Of a DNA stretch of 64,000 nt, positions 63,276 through 64,000 are shown one piece after another (position 1 is the first letter of the stretch; each line of letters begins with the position of its first letter). The stretch spans positions 62,001 through 126,000 of the forward strand of contig JAAVTG010000868.1 of NCBI GenBank assembly GCA_011947345.1, given 5' to 3'. Source of the DNA: Phytophthora quininea. Its lineage: Eukaryota > Oomycota > Peronosporomycetes > Peronosporales > Peronosporaceae. Both the position numbers and the translations under genes were made by a program. The notes beneath the pieces are model-generated. The model saw only the letters and a list, made by a program, of their open reading frames with translations. It was not told the origin of the DNA and did no database searches.

Positions 63276-64000
63276 TTAAAAGTCGTAGCGGGGCTTTAGT
63301 TCCTCCAGAACGCGACGCAGCATCCAGCCATCGCTCGGCGTGATGGTGATGGAGCTGAAGGCCATCATGAGAGTGTTTGGAAAGTCGTTCGCAGGCTTGT
63401 CCGCGTCGACGTAGAAGTCTGGCAACCCGAATCCGTGGCCGATTTCGTGGCCGACAAGCAGAATGTGCTCCATGTCGATATTGCCTAGCGTGTTGCTTAG
63501 GCTTACCTCCTGACCCCAACTGGAGCCGAAACCATACCCAATGTTGTCATTGAGGTGCAGATACATGTCGTACGGTTTCCTTGGCAAGCGCTCGTGTCCG
63601 ACCAAGTATCATTGTCATTGAAGCGGAAACACTCTAAAGGACAATGCGGAATGCCATCCGAGTCATAGTCGCCTTCGTAGAGGGTGCCCAATGAATCATC
63701 AGACCACTCAAACTGAGAAGCGTCTCGAGCAGCGAAGCCCACAACGTTAATGGCGATCTTCTCGAACGGCCAGCAGTTGTAGCCCACCAACCACTTGTTC
63801 CAGGCGTTGTAGTGGCGGGTCAGCATGTCTTGGACCTTGGCAGCCGTGGTCTTCGGTAACTTTTCCGTCTTGCTGTCCCAACGCACGCAGTAATTGAGGG
63901 AGCCATTGTTGGCCACGAGGTGGTCCATGATCCAATTCTTGTCGGCCAAGATGTTCCAATTGGCCTCATTGGACGTGTTGGCGTTGGGTCCGAGGCGGTT
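63276..64000 (-). CDS. Zinc metalloprotease, partial at window end, possible frameshift
   Basis: Reverse strand; the N-terminus lies beyond 64000. The upstream frame (to about 63610) gives NWIMDHLVANNGSLNYCVRW, MLTRHYNAWNKWLVGYNCWP and DYDSDGIPHCPLECFRFNDN. The downstream frame (63276-63605) gives MYLHLNDNIGYGFGSSWGQE and HEIGHGFGLPDFY, the HExxHxxGxxD zinc site of zincin proteases, at 63417-63449; it ends LEELKPRYDF. Cys-rich spacing suits a secreted enzyme. The two frames join near 63605, where one base is missing or extra, in otherwise well-preserved sequence. Substrate unknown. Confidence 0.7.

Noticed and set aside
1..64000. Crinkler (CRN) effectors or complete autonomous transposons
   Set aside because: I looked for LxLFLAK-type N-termini and for complete transposase or polymerase frames and found none.

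Overview
The window looks like an oomycete genome, most likely Phytophthora or a close relative. The evidence is: secreted AA17-type copper monooxygenases (LPMOs, known from oomycetes), a broken RXLR-type secreted-protein gene, an oomycete-type initiator (TCATTCTCCAATTCG) just upstream of each LPMO start, short 60-69 nt introns, ABCG/PDR transporter remains, and a large family of ankyrin-like proteins with repeats of the form CT..AMD.AA..GHL.VVKWLH..RSEG. The species cannot be fixed from the sequence alone. The region is gene-sparse, rich in repeats and full of broken genes.

Layout. 1-3.8 kb: relics of a tyrosine-recombinase element and a gag-like ORF. 4.3-6.4 kb: the only intact long ankyrin gene. 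6.6-7.6 kb: a broken ankyrin gene. 7.8-8.3 kb: a NUDT1/MTH1-like Nudix hydrolase with one in-frame intron. 9.2-12.1 kb: a broken, partly inverted ankyrin fragment joined to gag-like relics. 12.4 kb: a BED-finger ORF. 12.87-19.12 kb and 27.98-35.99 kb form a nearly identical inverted repeat of about 6.25 kb per arm. Each arm holds an AA17 gene, an ankyrin pseudogene split by two DNA transposons, and a divergently oriented short ankyrin gene. The 8.9-kb spacer holds a broken ankyrin gene, an NDUFAF7/MidA-like methyltransferase gene, an ABCG pseudogene and a hAT transposase pseudogene. A 1.75-kb MULE-like element with a 9-bp target duplication interrupts the right arm only.

36-45.9 kb is a direct tandem duplication of about 4.79 kb per unit: 5'-truncated LINE, an unidentified reverse-strand ORF (called ORF-X here), an ankyrin fragment and a frameshifted AA17 copy. 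46-50 kb has few recognisable genes: a possible SINE and a LINE C-terminal relic. 50.3-50.7 kb is the RXLR-type pseudogene. 51-55.7 kb carries the same module in reverse orientation (ORF-X, empty LINE target site, a divergent AA17 gene, a hAT-like insertion, an ankyrin pseudogene). 55.7-63.3 kb is a graveyard of ankyrin relics in both orientations, including one AA17 relic and one nearly complete 58.8-60.9 kb gene with a single frameshift. The window ends inside a zinc metalloprotease gene.

The main theme is repeated duplication and inversion of one module, ankyrin gene + AA17 LPMO + ORF-X, with transposon insertions that give a relative order of events. AA17 enzymes are secreted and act outside the cell on pectin. 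The ankyrin proteins show no clear signal peptide and their role is unknown. Physical linkage is the only evidence here that the two belong together. Several genes differ from an open frame by one base in a short homopolymer, so some breaks may be consensus errors rather than true decay.
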